Source: DATGPD01 sp041398565 (GTDB lineage: Bacteria; Planctomycetota; UBA1135; UBA2386). Taken from it: a stretch of DNA of 64,000 nt. Each line of letters begins with the position of its first letter. Position 1 is the first letter of the stretch. Positions 52,404 through 61,464 of the stretch are shown in pieces. Under the pieces are notes generated by a model. That model worked only from the letters and a program-made list of their open reading frames with translations, did no database searches and was not told where the DNA came from. The stretch covers positions 992,001-1,056,000 of the forward strand of contig JAWKUN010000003.1 of the NCBI GenBank assembly GCA_041398565.1, written 5' to 3'. The translations under genes and the position numbers were made by a program.

Positions 52404-52829
52404 ATGAACCGCGCCTGCCCTGCCCTTCTCGTTCTCCTCGGCCCCGTGCTCGTCACCGCTTGTGGTGGTGGCGACAAGGTGGCGTCGGGCAGCGGTTCGG
52501 CCTCGACCGCCGCCGACAAGCCTTCGGCGCCGATCAGCGCTGCGGCGCGAGCCGAAGCGCGCAGCGCCTTTGACACGATCTGCACCAGCTGTCACGGCAA
52601 CGTCGGCAAGGGCGACGGCCCGGCCGCGGCGGCGATGGACCCGAAGCCGCGCAGCTTCGGCGACAAGAGCTGGCAAGACTCGGTGACCGACGAGCACATC
52701 ATCAAGGTGATCACTCTGGGCGGAGCGGCGGTCGGCAAGAGCCCGGTGATGGTCGCGCAACCACAGTTCAAGGCGAAGCCCGAGGTGCTGCGCGGCCTCG
52801 TCGAGATCATCCGCGCCTTCGGCAAGTGA
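52404..52829 (+). CDS. Monoheme cytochrome c lipoprotein
   Basis: A 141-residue cytochrome c with a lipoprotein signal (lipobox Cys20 in VTACGG), a Ser/Ala-rich spacer and one heme motif, C60-T-S-C63-H64, in ICTSCHGNVGKGDGPA. A probable axial Met lies in GKSPVMVAQ. It ends 59 nt before nosZ and would carry electrons at the membrane face to nitrous oxide reductase; this is inferred from position. Confidence 0.9.
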   Translation: MNRACPALLVLLGPVLVTACGGGDKVASGSGSASTAADKPSAPISAAARAEARSAFDTICTSCHGNVGKGDGPAAAAMDPKPRSFGDKSWQDSVTDEHIIKVITLGGAAVGKSPVMVAQPQFKAKPEVLRGLVEIIRAFGK

Positions 52830-52888
52830 CTTCCCTGTCGCTCCGGCCACAGCGCCGGGCGCCTTCACCCCACGAAACAGGATCGACC

Positions 52889-54859
52889 ATGGAGCCTCGT
52901 CTCATTCCGTTGCCGCCGCTCAGTCTGCTCGGCGCAGTCCTTCTGGCTGCCTGCTCGGGCGGCAGCGGCCCGACCAGCGTTGCTGGCGGCACTTCCTCGC
53001 AGACACTGTCGCTGATGCAGGCACGTGGCCTCAACGAAGCACACGTCGCCGCAGCGCTGCAGACCTACACGCCGACAGGCAAGCTCGACGACTACTACGC
53101 GTTCGCGTCCGGAGGTCAGAGTGGCCAGATCATCTGCATCGGCGTGCCGAGCATGCGCATCCTCAAGTACATCGGCGTGTTCACGCCTGAGCCATGGCAG
53201 GGCTACGGCTACGGTGATCAAACGATGGCGGTGCTGGCCGGTGGCAAGCGACGCGGCCGCGACATCCGCTGGGCCGACGTGCATCACCCCGCCCTGAGCG
53301 AGGCCGGCGGCGACTACGACGGTCGCTACCTGTTCTGCAACGACAAGGCGAACCCGCGCGTGGCCGTGATCGACCTGCGCGACTTCGTCACCAAGCAGAT
53401 CGTCAGTAGCCCGCTGATCGAGTCGGAGCACGGCGCCACGTTCGTGACTCCGGACACCGACTACGTGATCGAGACATCGCAGTACCCGGCGCCGCTGGGC
53501 GGTCGATACGCACCGATCGAGAAGTACGACGACGAGTACCGCGGTGCCGTCATCTTGTGGCGCTTCGACAAGGAGAAGGGGCGCATCGACCCGACTCGCT
53601 CGTTCGCGATCGAGTTGCCGCCCTACATGCAGGATCTGGCTGACGCCGGCAAGAGGGTCAGCGACGGCTACCTGTTCCTGAACTCCTTCAACACCGAGCG
53701 GGCCTACGGAGGCAACACCGAGGGCCGGCCGCCGCTCGAATCGGGGGCGTCGCAGAACGACATGGACTACATGCACGTCATCGACTGGCGCCGGGCGGCG
53801 CAGGTGGCCGACGCTGCGGGAAAGACGACGACGATCGCCGGCATGAAGGTGATCTCATTGACGACGGCGTTGGCGGAGGACCTGCTGCATTTCGTGCCGG
53901 AACCGAAGAGTCCGCACGGGGTCGACGTGACGCCAGACGGCGCCGAGATCGTGGTCGGTGGCAAGCTCGACACGCACTGCACAGTCTACAGCATCGCCAA
54001 GATCAAGGACCTGATAGCGAAGAAGCAGTACGCCGGCAAGGATCCGTACGGCGTGCCGATCCTGTCGTTCCAGGACAGCATCCGCGGTCAGTGCGAGATC
54101 GGACTCGGGCCGCTGCACACGCAGTTCGACGACAAGGGCTACGCCTACACCTCGGTGTTCATCGAGTCTGTGGTCGCGAAGTGGTCGCTGAAGGATCTCA
54201 AGGTCGTCGACAAGCTCGACGTCCACTACAACATCGGTCACTTGGTGTGCGCCGAGGGTGACACCGTCAGCCCGGACGGCAAGTTCCTGATCGCGATGAA
54301 CAAGTGGTCGCTCGACCGCTTTGCGCCGGTGGGCCCGCTGTTGCCCCAGAACTTCCAGCTGGTCGGCATCGACAAGGAGAAGCTCGAGCTGCTCTACGAC
54401 ATGCCGCTGCCGTTGGGCGAGCCGCACTACGCTCAGATGATCAAGGCCGACAAGCTGAAGCCGGAAGCGATGTACCAGCCGGTCGGAACCAACGTCGTCA
54501 CCGATGCGCGCGATCCCTTCTTCGTCGCCAACGAGAAGGATGCGCGCATCGAGCGCAAGAGCGACGGGGTGCACGTGTACATGACGGCGGTACGCAGTCA
54601 CTTCACGCCCGACACGGTGCGGGTCAAGCAGGGCGACACGGTGCACTTCCACATCACGTGCATCGAGCAGGCGCAAGACGCGACCCACGGGTTCTGCATC
54701 GGCTCCTACGACGTGAACCTGAGCCTGGAGCCCGGCAAGCACTGCAACGTCACCATCCAGGCCGACCAGTCCGGGGTGTTTCCCTTCTACTGCACCGAGT
54801 TCTGCTCGGCGCTGCACCTGGAGATGGCCGGCTACTTCCTGGTCGAGCCGGCCAACTGA
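52889..54859 (+). CDS. nosZ: Nitrous oxide reductase, clade II
   Basis: A 656-residue N2O reductase that reduces N2O to N2 in the periplasm. The CuA site near the C terminus is complete: H600 in THGFC, C635-x3-C639-x3-H643-x2-M646. CuZ histidines are visible in the seven-bladed propeller, for example SEHGATF, KSPHGVDVTP, DVHYNIGHL and GPLHTQFDD. The N terminus has no twin arginine; it is a Sec-type lipoprotein signal ending LLAAC22, as expected for clade II except for the lipid anchor, which is unusual. It is followed by nosD. Confidence 0.96.
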   Translation: MEPRLIPLPPLSLLGAVLLAACSGGSGPTSVAGGTSSQTLSLMQARGLNEAHVAAALQTYTPTGKLDDYYAFASGGQSGQIICIGVPSMRILKYIGVFTPEPWQGYGYGDQTMAVLAGGKRRGRDIRWADVHHPALSEAGGDYDGRYLFCNDKANPRVAVIDLRDFVTKQIVSSPLIESEHGATFVTPDTDYVIETSQYPAPLGGRYAPIEKYDDEYRGAVILWRFDKEKGRIDPTRSFAIELPPYMQDLADAGKRVSDGYLFLNSFNTERAYGGNTEGRPPLESGASQNDMDYMHVIDWRRAAQVADAAGKTTTIAGMKVISLTTALAEDLLHFVPEPKSPHGVDVTPDGAEIVVGGKLDTHCTVYSIAKIKDLIAKKQYAGKDPYGVPILSFQDSIRGQCEIGLGPLHTQFDDKGYAYTSVFIESVVAKWSLKDLKVVDKLDVHYNIGHLVCAEGDTVSPDGKFLIAMNKWSLDRFAPVGPLLPQNFQLVGIDKEKLELLYDMPLPLGEPHYAQMIKADKLKPEAMYQPVGTNVVTDARDPFFVANEKDARIERKSDGVHVYMTAVRSHFTPDTVRVKQGDTVHFHITCIEQAQDATHGFCIGSYDVNLSLEPGKHCNVTIQADQSGVFPFYCTEFCSALHLEMAGYFLVEPAN

Positions 54860-54885
54860 GTGCCCCTGCGACCGAGGCAAGTGCC

Positions 54886-56190
54886 GTGTTCCGCCGCGTT
54901 GTTCACCCCGCATCACTCGTTCAGGTTCTGCTGCTCGTCGCGTGCGGCGAGCCGGTAGTGCCCGGTACGGTGCCGCCGCCGTGCCCGGCGGGTGGCACGC
55001 TGGTGGCTCCCGGCACGGCGCTGCAAGCTGCGCTGGCCGCGGCAGACGACGGTGACGTCCTGGTGCTGGCGCCTGGGCGGCACCAGGGCCCACTTGCCGT
55101 GCAGCGCCGTGTCACCGTGTGGGGCCCACGTGACGCTGTCGTCGCCTCGCGCGGTGAGGGCTCGACGATCGAGGTGCGCGCCGACGGTGCTCGCTTGTCC
55201 GGATTCACGGTAGATGGCAGTGGCGCGCGCTTCGACTTGCTGGACGCCGGCGTTCGGGTCAGGGCCGAAGACGTCGTGCTCGATGGTCTGGCACTGCGAC
55301 GAACGCTGTTCGGGATCCTGATCGAGCGCTCGCAACGTGTCACCGTACGCGGCTGCGACATCGTCGGTGTCGGCGGTGAAGCCATGGGGTTGCGCGGGGA
55401 CGGTATCCGCCTGTGGGAGACGACCGACTCGAGGGTCGAGGGCAACCTGGTACGCGATTGCCGCGACTGCGTGGTGTGGTACTCGTCGCGCAACGAGGTG
55501 GTTGACAATCGGGTCTACGGTTGCCGCTATGGCACCCACTTCATGTACAGCCATCACAACTCGGCACATGGCAATCGCTATGTCGACGACGTGGTCGGAG
55601 TGTTCGTGATGTACAGTCACGACTTGGTGGTGCGCGGCAACCTGATGGCGCGCGCGGGCGGGGCCGCGGGCGTCGGCTTGGGCTTCAAGGAGTCCGGCAA
55701 CATCGAGGTGATCGACAACGACTTCGTGGCCAACAGCACGGGCATCTACGTCGACACGTCGCCGATGGACGTCACCCACTGGAATCGCTTCGTCGGCAAC
55801 CGCGTGCGTCTGTCCGACGTCGGCATCGCCTTCCACTCCAGCCCGAAACGCAACGAGTTCATCGACAACGACCTGCGTGACAACGTGCATCAGGTGCGCG
55901 TCGGGGGCGACGGGGATGCCACCCGGATCGAGTGGCGCGGGAACCACTACGACGACTACATGGGCTACGACCTCGACGGCGACGGTCGTGGCGATGTTCC
56001 GTACGTGCTGGCCAGTCTGTCGGGCCAGCTGACCAGCCGTCATCCAGAGCTGGCGTTCTTCCGTGGCTCGCCGGTACTCGCACTCACCGATCTGGCCGGT
56101 CACGTCATGCCATTGTTCGCGCCTCGCACGCTCCTGCAGGATCTCGCCCCGCGAATGGACCCACCGGCGGGAGGTGCGCGTGCGCGTTGA
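54886..56190 (+). CDS. nosD: NosD copper-site maturation protein
   Basis: A 434-residue right-handed beta-helix protein needed with NosF and NosY to mature the CuZ site. NosD hallmarks are GDGIRLWETTDSRVEGNLVR, SSRNEVVDNRVYGCRYGTHF, MYSHHN, RYVDDVVGVFVMYS and WRGNHYDDYMGYDLDGDG. A lipoprotein signal with LLLVAC is at the N terminus. Translation starts at GTG. It overlaps nosF by 11 nt. Confidence 0.95.
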   Translation: MFRRVVHPASLVQVLLLVACGEPVVPGTVPPPCPAGGTLVAPGTALQAALAAADDGDVLVLAPGRHQGPLAVQRRVTVWGPRDAVVASRGEGSTIEVRADGARLSGFTVDGSGARFDLLDAGVRVRAEDVVLDGLALRRTLFGILIERSQRVTVRGCDIVGVGGEAMGLRGDGIRLWETTDSRVEGNLVRDCRDCVVWYSSRNEVVDNRVYGCRYGTHFMYSHHNSAHGNRYVDDVVGVFVMYSHDLVVRGNLMARAGGAAGVGLGFKESGNIEVIDNDFVANSTGIYVDTSPMDVTHWNRFVGNRVRLSDVGIAFHSSPKRNEFIDNDLRDNVHQVRVGGDGDATRIEWRGNHYDDYMGYDLDGDGRGDVPYVLASLSGQLTSRHPELAFFRGSPVLALTDLAGHVMPLFAPRTLLQDLAPRMDPPAGGARAR

Positions 56191-57124
56191 CCTGCAGCAG
56201 GTGGAACGGCGTTTCGGGCGCACGGTCGCTCTCGACGGCATCGACCTGTCGCTGCCGACCGGTAGTCGCACCGCGTTGCTCGGGCCCAACGGTTCGGGCA
56301 AGTCGACGCTGATGCGCGCGCTGCTCGGGCTCATCCGTTACCGCGGGACGATCGCGTTCGACGGACGCGTGCGACAGGGCGAGGACGCCGCGGTGGCTCG
56401 ACACATCGCCTACGTGCCGCAGGTGCCGCCACGACTGTCAGCGGCGTTGGGTGACTTGGTGCTCGCGACCTGCGCGCTGCGCGCGGTGTTGCCGGCCCGG
56501 GTCGCCGAGATCGCTTCCGGGTTGGGTCTCGACCTGCCTTCCCTGTACCGGCGTCCTCTGCGCGATCTGTCCGGTGGCATGCGCCAGAAGACCCTGGCGG
56601 CGCTGGCGCTGGCGGCCGCACCGCGCCTGCTGGTGCTGGATGAACCGACCGCCAGCATGGACGCCGCCAGCCGTCAACGCTTCTTCGAGATGGTCGATGC
56701 GCTGCCGCGTTCCACCACCGTGGTGCTGTGCTCGCACCGGCTCGACGAGCTGCGCTCGTTGGTCGACCAAGTGGCCGTACTCGGCGAGGGCAGGTTGCAG
56801 TCTTGCGGGCCGGCGGCGCAGTTCCTCGCGACGCACGGCGGCAGCAGCGTCGAGGTGCGGGTCGCCGACGGCGGGGAGAGTGCGCTGGCGGCGCTGGGCT
56901 TCATCCGGCGCAGAACTGGCCTGTGGACGCGCACGGTGTCTGCGCCCGAGCGCGCTGATCTGGTGCGCGCCGTCGTCGAACGCGCCGGACAACACGTGCT
57001 CGACCTTCTGGTGCACGATCAGAACCAGCAGTTCGAGTTCGGCGGGTTGCCGCCAGCCGCCGGCCGGCACGCCGGCCGCGCCCTTCCCTGGTCGCTCGCC
57101 GAGGTCGATCGCCATGCGTCGTGA
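56180..57124 (+). CDS. nosF: NosF ABC transporter ATPase
   Basis: A 314-residue ABC ATPase. Walker A is GPNGSGKST (35-43), the signature LSGGMRQK, Walker B LLVLDEPTAS, and the H-loop SHRLDE. A C-terminal extension of about 100 residues follows, as in NosF. With NosY it forms an ABC complex supporting NosD. GTG 56180 has GGAGG about 5 nt upstream; GTG 56174 is an alternative. Overlaps nosL by 11 nt. Confidence 0.95.
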   Translation: MRVDLQQVERRFGRTVALDGIDLSLPTGSRTALLGPNGSGKSTLMRALLGLIRYRGTIAFDGRVRQGEDAAVARHIAYVPQVPPRLSAALGDLVLATCALRAVLPARVAEIASGLGLDLPSLYRRPLRDLSGGMRQKTLAALALAAAPRLLVLDEPTASMDAASRQRFFEMVDALPRSTTVVLCSHRLDELRSLVDQVAVLGEGRLQSCGPAAQFLATHGGSSVEVRVADGGESALAALGFIRRRTGLWTRTVSAPERADLVRAVVERAGQHVLDLLVHDQNQQFEFGGLPPAAGRHAGRALPWSLAEVDRHAS

Positions 57125-57566
57125 GTCCTGGTCCTACTGGCTCCTGCCCGCTCTGGCCCTGCTGGTGCTCGCCGGCACGCTCGGCTACGTGGCGCTGGCG
57201 CGCGGGCAGCTGCCGGCAGGGCCGACGCCGGTGGTGTGGGACAGGGCAGCCTGCGCCACCTGCCGGATGCACGTCGGCGAGCCGGCGTTCGCGGCCCAAG
57301 CACAGCTCCGCGACGGCTCGACTCTGTTCTTCGACGACGCGGGTTGCCTGCTGGGGATGTTGCCGGATATCGAGCCACAGGTTCACGCGTTGTGGTTCCA
57401 CCACGTGCGCGAGGATCGCTGGGTGCGCGGCGACGCGGTCGGCTTCGTGGCGGTTTCCCCGAGCCCGATGGGGTTCGACCTCGGCGCTGTCGACGGGGGC
57501 GAGCCGGGTGCGGAGTCGTTGGCGGCGAGTCGGGCGCGCCTCGCCGCCCGGTGGGGAGGACGCTGA
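57114..57566 (+). CDS. nosL: NosL copper chaperone
   Basis: A 150-residue NosL-type copper(I) chaperone for the Nos apparatus. The metal-binding motif is C47-A-T-C50-R-M52. The N terminus is a membrane anchor (WLLPALALLVLAGTLGYVAL) rather than the usual lipobox. Elements FFDDAGCLL and WFHHVREDRWVRGD are shared with the family. The start overlaps nosF, and nosY begins 1 nt after its stop codon. Confidence 0.93.
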   Translation: MRRESWSYWLLPALALLVLAGTLGYVALARGQLPAGPTPVVWDRAACATCRMHVGEPAFAAQAQLRDGSTLFFDDAGCLLGMLPDIEPQVHALWFHHVREDRWVRGDAVGFVAVSPSPMGFDLGAVDGGEPGAESLAASRARLAARWGGR

Positions 57567-57567
57567 G

Positions 57568-58467
57568 ATGGATGCAGGCGCCAACGTCGATCGGCAGCCG
57601 GAGACAGCGCCGATCCGCGGCGAAGCGCCGGGGCGCCGGGCGCGCCTGGCGGCGGTGATGCGCCTCGAGGTTGCCGAGGTCTTGCGCTCGCGCTGGATCT
57701 TGTTCTGCGCCCTGGTCTACGTGCTGCTGGCGGTGGTCTTCGTGTTCGTCGGCATGCGCGAGTCCACCGTGGTGGGGTTCACGGGTATGGGGCGGGCGTT
57801 GCTGTCGTTCACTCACGTCCTGGTCTTCTTGCTACCTCTTCTGGCATTGACCGCTACCGGGCAGGTGGTGAACACCGCCCGTGCCGACGGCGCGCTCGAG
57901 CTGCTGTTCGGCAATCCGCTGCGCAGGAGCGAGTGGTTCCTCGGCGTCTCGGTCGTGCGGTTGGCGGTCCTGGCGGTGCCGCTCGTAGTGGCGGTGCCGG
58001 CGCTGGCGCTGCTCGGATGGATGGCCTTCGACCAACCGATGCCATGGACGTGGATGGTGCGGGCGTTGGCGGTCAGTGTCAGCTTGTTGGGGTGCTTCGT
58101 GGCCGTTGGTCTGTTGATCTCGGCGTCCGTGCGGCACGCAGCCAGGGCGCTGATCGCCCTGCTCGTGGTGTGGTGCGCGGCTGTCGCCCTGATCGACTTC
58201 GGGCTCATGGGGGTGATGCTCCAGCAGCACGTCGAGCCACGACTGGTGTTCTTGCTGGCCGCGCTCAATCCGGTGCAGGGTGGGCGCATGGCACTGCTCG
58301 CCGCCGGCGACCCCGAACTCGCCACCCTCGGACCCGTCGGCTTCTACCTGGCCAACCATGTCGGGTCGTTCGGACTGCTGCTGGTCGGCACGCTGTGGCC
58401 GCTCGTCTTGGGCGGCGCCCTGTGGTGTCTCGCCGCCGCGCGCTTCCGCCGGGGCGACATCGTCTGA
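57568..58467 (+). CDS. nosY: NosY ABC transporter permease
   Basis: A 299-residue permease with six predicted membrane helices, starting after a polar cytoplasmic N terminus of about 30 residues. Features of NosY include RLEVAEVLRSRWILF, TGQVVNTARADGALELLFGN and the Pro-rich ALNPVQGGRMALL region. The ATG has GGAGG 8 nt upstream. It partners NosF. Confidence 0.94.
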   Translation: MDAGANVDRQPETAPIRGEAPGRRARLAAVMRLEVAEVLRSRWILFCALVYVLLAVVFVFVGMRESTVVGFTGMGRALLSFTHVLVFLLPLLALTATGQVVNTARADGALELLFGNPLRRSEWFLGVSVVRLAVLAVPLVVAVPALALLGWMAFDQPMPWTWMVRALAVSVSLLGCFVAVGLLISASVRHAARALIALLVVWCAAVALIDFGLMGVMLQQHVEPRLVFLLAALNPVQGGRMALLAAGDPELATLGPVGFYLANHVGSFGLLLVGTLWPLVLGGALWCLAAARFRRGDIV

Positions 58468-58475
58468 GAACAGCC

Positions 58476-59111
58476 ATGGAAACCCCCGCTCGCGACTTCT
58501 TCGCCTACCTGGATCGCCCACTGCGCGGCCGCACCCGCATCTTCGTCGCGCTGCTGTGTGTGCCGCTGTTGCTGAGCTTCGCGTTCCCGCTGTGGAAGAT
58601 CAGCATGACCGCGCCACAGTACCCCAAGGGTCTCTACATGGACATTTGGTCGTACAAGCTCTCCGGAGGGAACGGAGGGCACGACATCGAGGAAATCAAC
58701 AACCTCAATCACTACATCGGCATGCACAAGATCACGCGCTCGGAGCTGCAAGATCTCGAGTGGATGCCGGCAGCGCTCGGTGCTCTGGCGCTGCTGTGCC
58801 TACGCACCGCGCTGCTCGGCAACGTGCGCACGCTGATCGACATGTCGATGCTGGCCGGCTACGTCGCGCTCTTCGCCTTCGCCCGGTTCGTATACGTCCT
58901 CTACCAGTTCGGCCACGACCTGGATCCGACGGCGCCGATGAACATCCCGCCGTTCCAGCCGGTGATCGTGGGCACCAAGCGCATCGCCAACTTCACGACG
59001 CACAGTCTGCCCCAGGCAGGCTCGGTGTTGGTCGGCGTTTTCGTCGGAGGCCTGTGGCTGGTCACGCTGCGCGGCTTGTGGCAGGGCCGGCGCGCGTCGC
59101 GTACGGCATAG
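58476..59111 (+). CDS. Nos-cluster four-helix membrane protein
   Basis: A 211-residue membrane protein with four predicted helices, near 22-45, 97-115, 122-148 and 180-204. The first loop is distinctive: PLWKISMTAPQYPKGLYMDI, then YKLSGGNGG and NNLNHYIGMHKI. Similar proteins occur in other clade II nos clusters and it may occupy the place of NosB (from memory, not confirmed). The start is 8 nt after nosY. Possible roles are quinol oxidation or copper handling; no heme or metal motif is visible. Confidence 0.75.
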   Translation: METPARDFFAYLDRPLRGRTRIFVALLCVPLLLSFAFPLWKISMTAPQYPKGLYMDIWSYKLSGGNGGHDIEEINNLNHYIGMHKITRSELQDLEWMPAALGALALLCLRTALLGNVRTLIDMSMLAGYVALFAFARFVYVLYQFGHDLDPTAPMNIPPFQPVIVGTKRIANFTTHSLPQAGSVLVGVFVGGLWLVTLRGLWQGRRASRTA

Positions 59112-59247
59112 TGAGGAGCCGAAGTTCGACCGAGTCGGAGATCCGAGGCGAGGGTGGCCGATCGGTGGGGCGACCCTGAAAGCCGGTGAGACGGCCCCGA
59201 GTTGCATGAGTCGAGAGCCGTAACGCCTCACCTTCGGAGCAATCGGT
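59112..59247 (+). promoter_or_regulatory. Possible structured leader of the octaheme gene
   Basis: A 136-nt non-coding leader. GGTGAG in the middle can pair with CTCACC near the ribosome-binding site, and GGGT can pair with ACCC around CCGATCGG. A cis-regulatory RNA is possible. Comparison by eye with c-di-GMP-I (GEMM) riboswitches is only partial, so no class is assigned. Confidence 0.25.
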
Positions 59248-61389
59248 ATGCGCACCCACCCCAAGTTTCGCGTGGTGGGGGCCGTCTCCGCGTGGACCGC
59301 GCCCCTCCTCGTTCTCGCGGCCTGTTCGAACAGCTCGAGCACGCCGTCCTCCATCGTCAACCAGCCGTTCGTGCACCGTGACATCGTCCTGCGCGACGTC
59401 GCCGGCGAAGCCCTCACCGCCGACTCGACCGAGCCCTACAGCCCACGCATGACGTGCGGCCGCTGCCACGACGTCGACGCCATCGCCAGCGGCTACCACT
59501 TCCAGCAGGGTCGGACCGACTCGACCGGTCGGCTCGACCCGCGCCTGCTGCGACCGTGGGACCAGCAGGTCGCCGTGCTGTCGCCGGGCATGTTCGGCAA
59601 GTGGTGACCACCCGCCTCCGACAGCAGCCAGTTGGCTGCCAAGAGCAACACCGAGGCCACGCAGATCGACAAGTCGTCGTTCTTCTGGGTCGGCGCCTGC
59701 GGCATCTGCCACCCGGGCGGCGGCGCCGGCGAGTACGACCGCTACGGCAAGAAGTACTTCGACCCGCGCAGCGACCAGTTCGGCTTCGAGGCGATCGGCC
59801 TGGCGGCGACGCAGGTCGGCCTCGACGGTGACTACGCCTTCGTGCCTGGTTCGGGAGTGCCTCGACCCGCCGGCCACCCGACGCCGCCCGCCGAGTGGAA
59901 CAAGACGTGGACGAGCGAGCCCGACTGCATGCTCTGCCACGCCGACCAGCGTGTGCTCAACGGCGAGATGAACCTCAATTGGGTGTGGCGCACCGCAGCG
60001 ATGCGCGGCATGGCCAACCTGAAGGACAGCGCCGGGAATACCGTGCACTCCTACATGGCGGCATCGACCGCCGGCCAGGGTTGGTTCGACACGCTGGAGA
60101 TGGCGCCGTCGCAACCGGGAGTGCCGCCCACCGCGACCAAGCTCGACATCAGCTACCGCAAGGGCATCGCCAACGGGCAGCTGGCACTGGGCGTCGCTGG
60201 CGAGGTGATGCTGCTGGGCACGGCCGTGGTCGACCGGCCGCGCGACGCCGCGTGCTGGGGATGCCACGCCACCCCGGACCTCAAGAAGCGCGCGCGCACG
60301 TGGTTCGACCCCGACCGCGACGTGCACTACCGCCGCTTCACCCTGCGCCACGACGCCGACCCGAGCAACGACATCGCGCCCGAACGCAGCCAGGCGTGCA
60401 CCGTCTGCCACCCGGCCGGGTACGACCATCACATCGCCAAGGGTGACCCGTTCGAGGACACCGTCGCCAGCGACCGCAACTACGAGGACTTCGTCACCTG
60501 CCGCGACTGCCACGCGCCTGGGAACGCCTACGGCGCGCCGGTGCCGACCGACCAGGAGTTCCATCGCCCCGGCCACCTCGAGCGCATCTCGTGCCAGGTC
60601 TGCCACATCCCGTCCAAGGACAAGGCGGCGCAGCTGGTGGTCGACAACGCCGTGTCCGGCGTGTCGACCGAGTACGACACCGCGGCGTTCCTGTCGGCGG
60701 ACCCGCTCGACCCGGCTGCTGCGGACAAGAGCCGCTGGTATCCGAGCTACCACGTGAAGCAGGACGCCGACGGCCACGAGCGCATCTTCCCGGCCAAGCT
60801 GCTCAACGTCGTCTGGTGGGGTGCGTGGTACCACGGCGACGACGGTCTGCCCAACACCGCCGACGACTTCGTGCGGCCGATCGCGCTCTGGCGCATCCGG
60901 GCGATGACCGGTGGCGCACCGCTTTCGGGCGCGACCGACGACAACGGCGACGGCCGCGTCGAGATCAACCGGCCGGACGAGATCCGCCTCTACATCGCGC
61001 GCTTGCGCGGCGACCTCGGCACGCGCCGCGTGCATCCGGGTGACCCGCACGACTACGTGCTGGTCAAGGGCGGCAAGGTGTGGTGGCTGGACGGCGACGG
61101 TCAGACCGGGACCGTGAACGAGTTCGAGCTGCACGCGGACGCGAGCGCCGGAGTGCGCTGGCAGGGCGCGAAGCTCGAGTCGGCGGTGCCCTTCTCGATC
61201 GACCACAACGTGCTGGCCAAGAGCACGGCGTTCGCCGACTGCGCCGGCTGCCACGTCAGCCCGTCGCCCAACTTGCTGGATCGCAAGGTCCTGCTCGACC
61301 CGTTCGGGCCCGACGATCAGGCGCAGCCGCGCTACGAGACGACGCGCGAGGTGATGGCGCGCGAAGGGTTCCGTTTCCTCGGCCAGTGA
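59248..61389 (+). CDS. Octaheme cytochrome c lipoprotein with in-frame TGA
   Basis: A single frame of 713 codons interrupted by TGA at 59605-59607. It begins with a lipoprotein signal ending LVLAAC, 8 nt after GGAG. Eight CxxCH motifs lie in one frame: 59455 (CGRCH), 59698 (CGICH), 59926 (CMLCH), 60253 (CWGCH), 60397 (CTVCH), 60499 (CRDCH), 60592 (CQVCH) and 61240 (CAGCH). The TGA lies between hemes 1 and 2, so a normal stop would leave a single-heme stub. A SECIS-like hairpin follows at the expected distance. Other explanations are a nonsense mutation or a base error. The role is electron transfer, substrate unknown; position suggests service to N2O respiration. Confidence 0.75.
59605..59639 (+). 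promoter_or_regulatory. TGA with SECIS-like hairpin
   Basis: TGA at 59605-59607 follows MFGKW. A perfect 6-bp hairpin, GCAGCC (59624-59629), loop AGTT, GGCTGC (59634-59639), begins 16 nt after it. The loop starts 22 nt after the TGA and has G at its second position, as required by the published bacterial SECIS pattern as I remember it (loop 16-37 nt from the UGA, G in the first two loop bases). Confidence 0.45.
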
Positions 61390-61404
61390 GCCGAGCGGTG
61401 GACC

Positions 61405-61441
61405 TCGGCGAGGGGTGCCGGCGCAGCCGCCCCCTCGCCGA
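61405..61441. terminator. Bidirectional terminator hairpin
   Basis: A perfect 11-bp stem TCGGCGAGGGG (61405-61415) / CCCCTCGCCGA (61431-61441) lies between the octaheme gene and the convergent repeat-domain gene. No T tract. Confidence 0.65.
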
Positions 61442-61464
61442 CACGCGCAGCCCGCGGCGACCTG

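Noticed and set aside
52889..52960. Tat signal in NosZ
   Set aside because: No twin arginine precedes the hydrophobic stretch; it is a Sec lipoprotein signal.
59632..61389. Second half of the octaheme cytochrome as an independent gene
   Set aside because: It would have no signal peptide, no ribosome-binding site and would begin in mid-domain in the same frame as the upstream part, so one interrupted gene is more likely.
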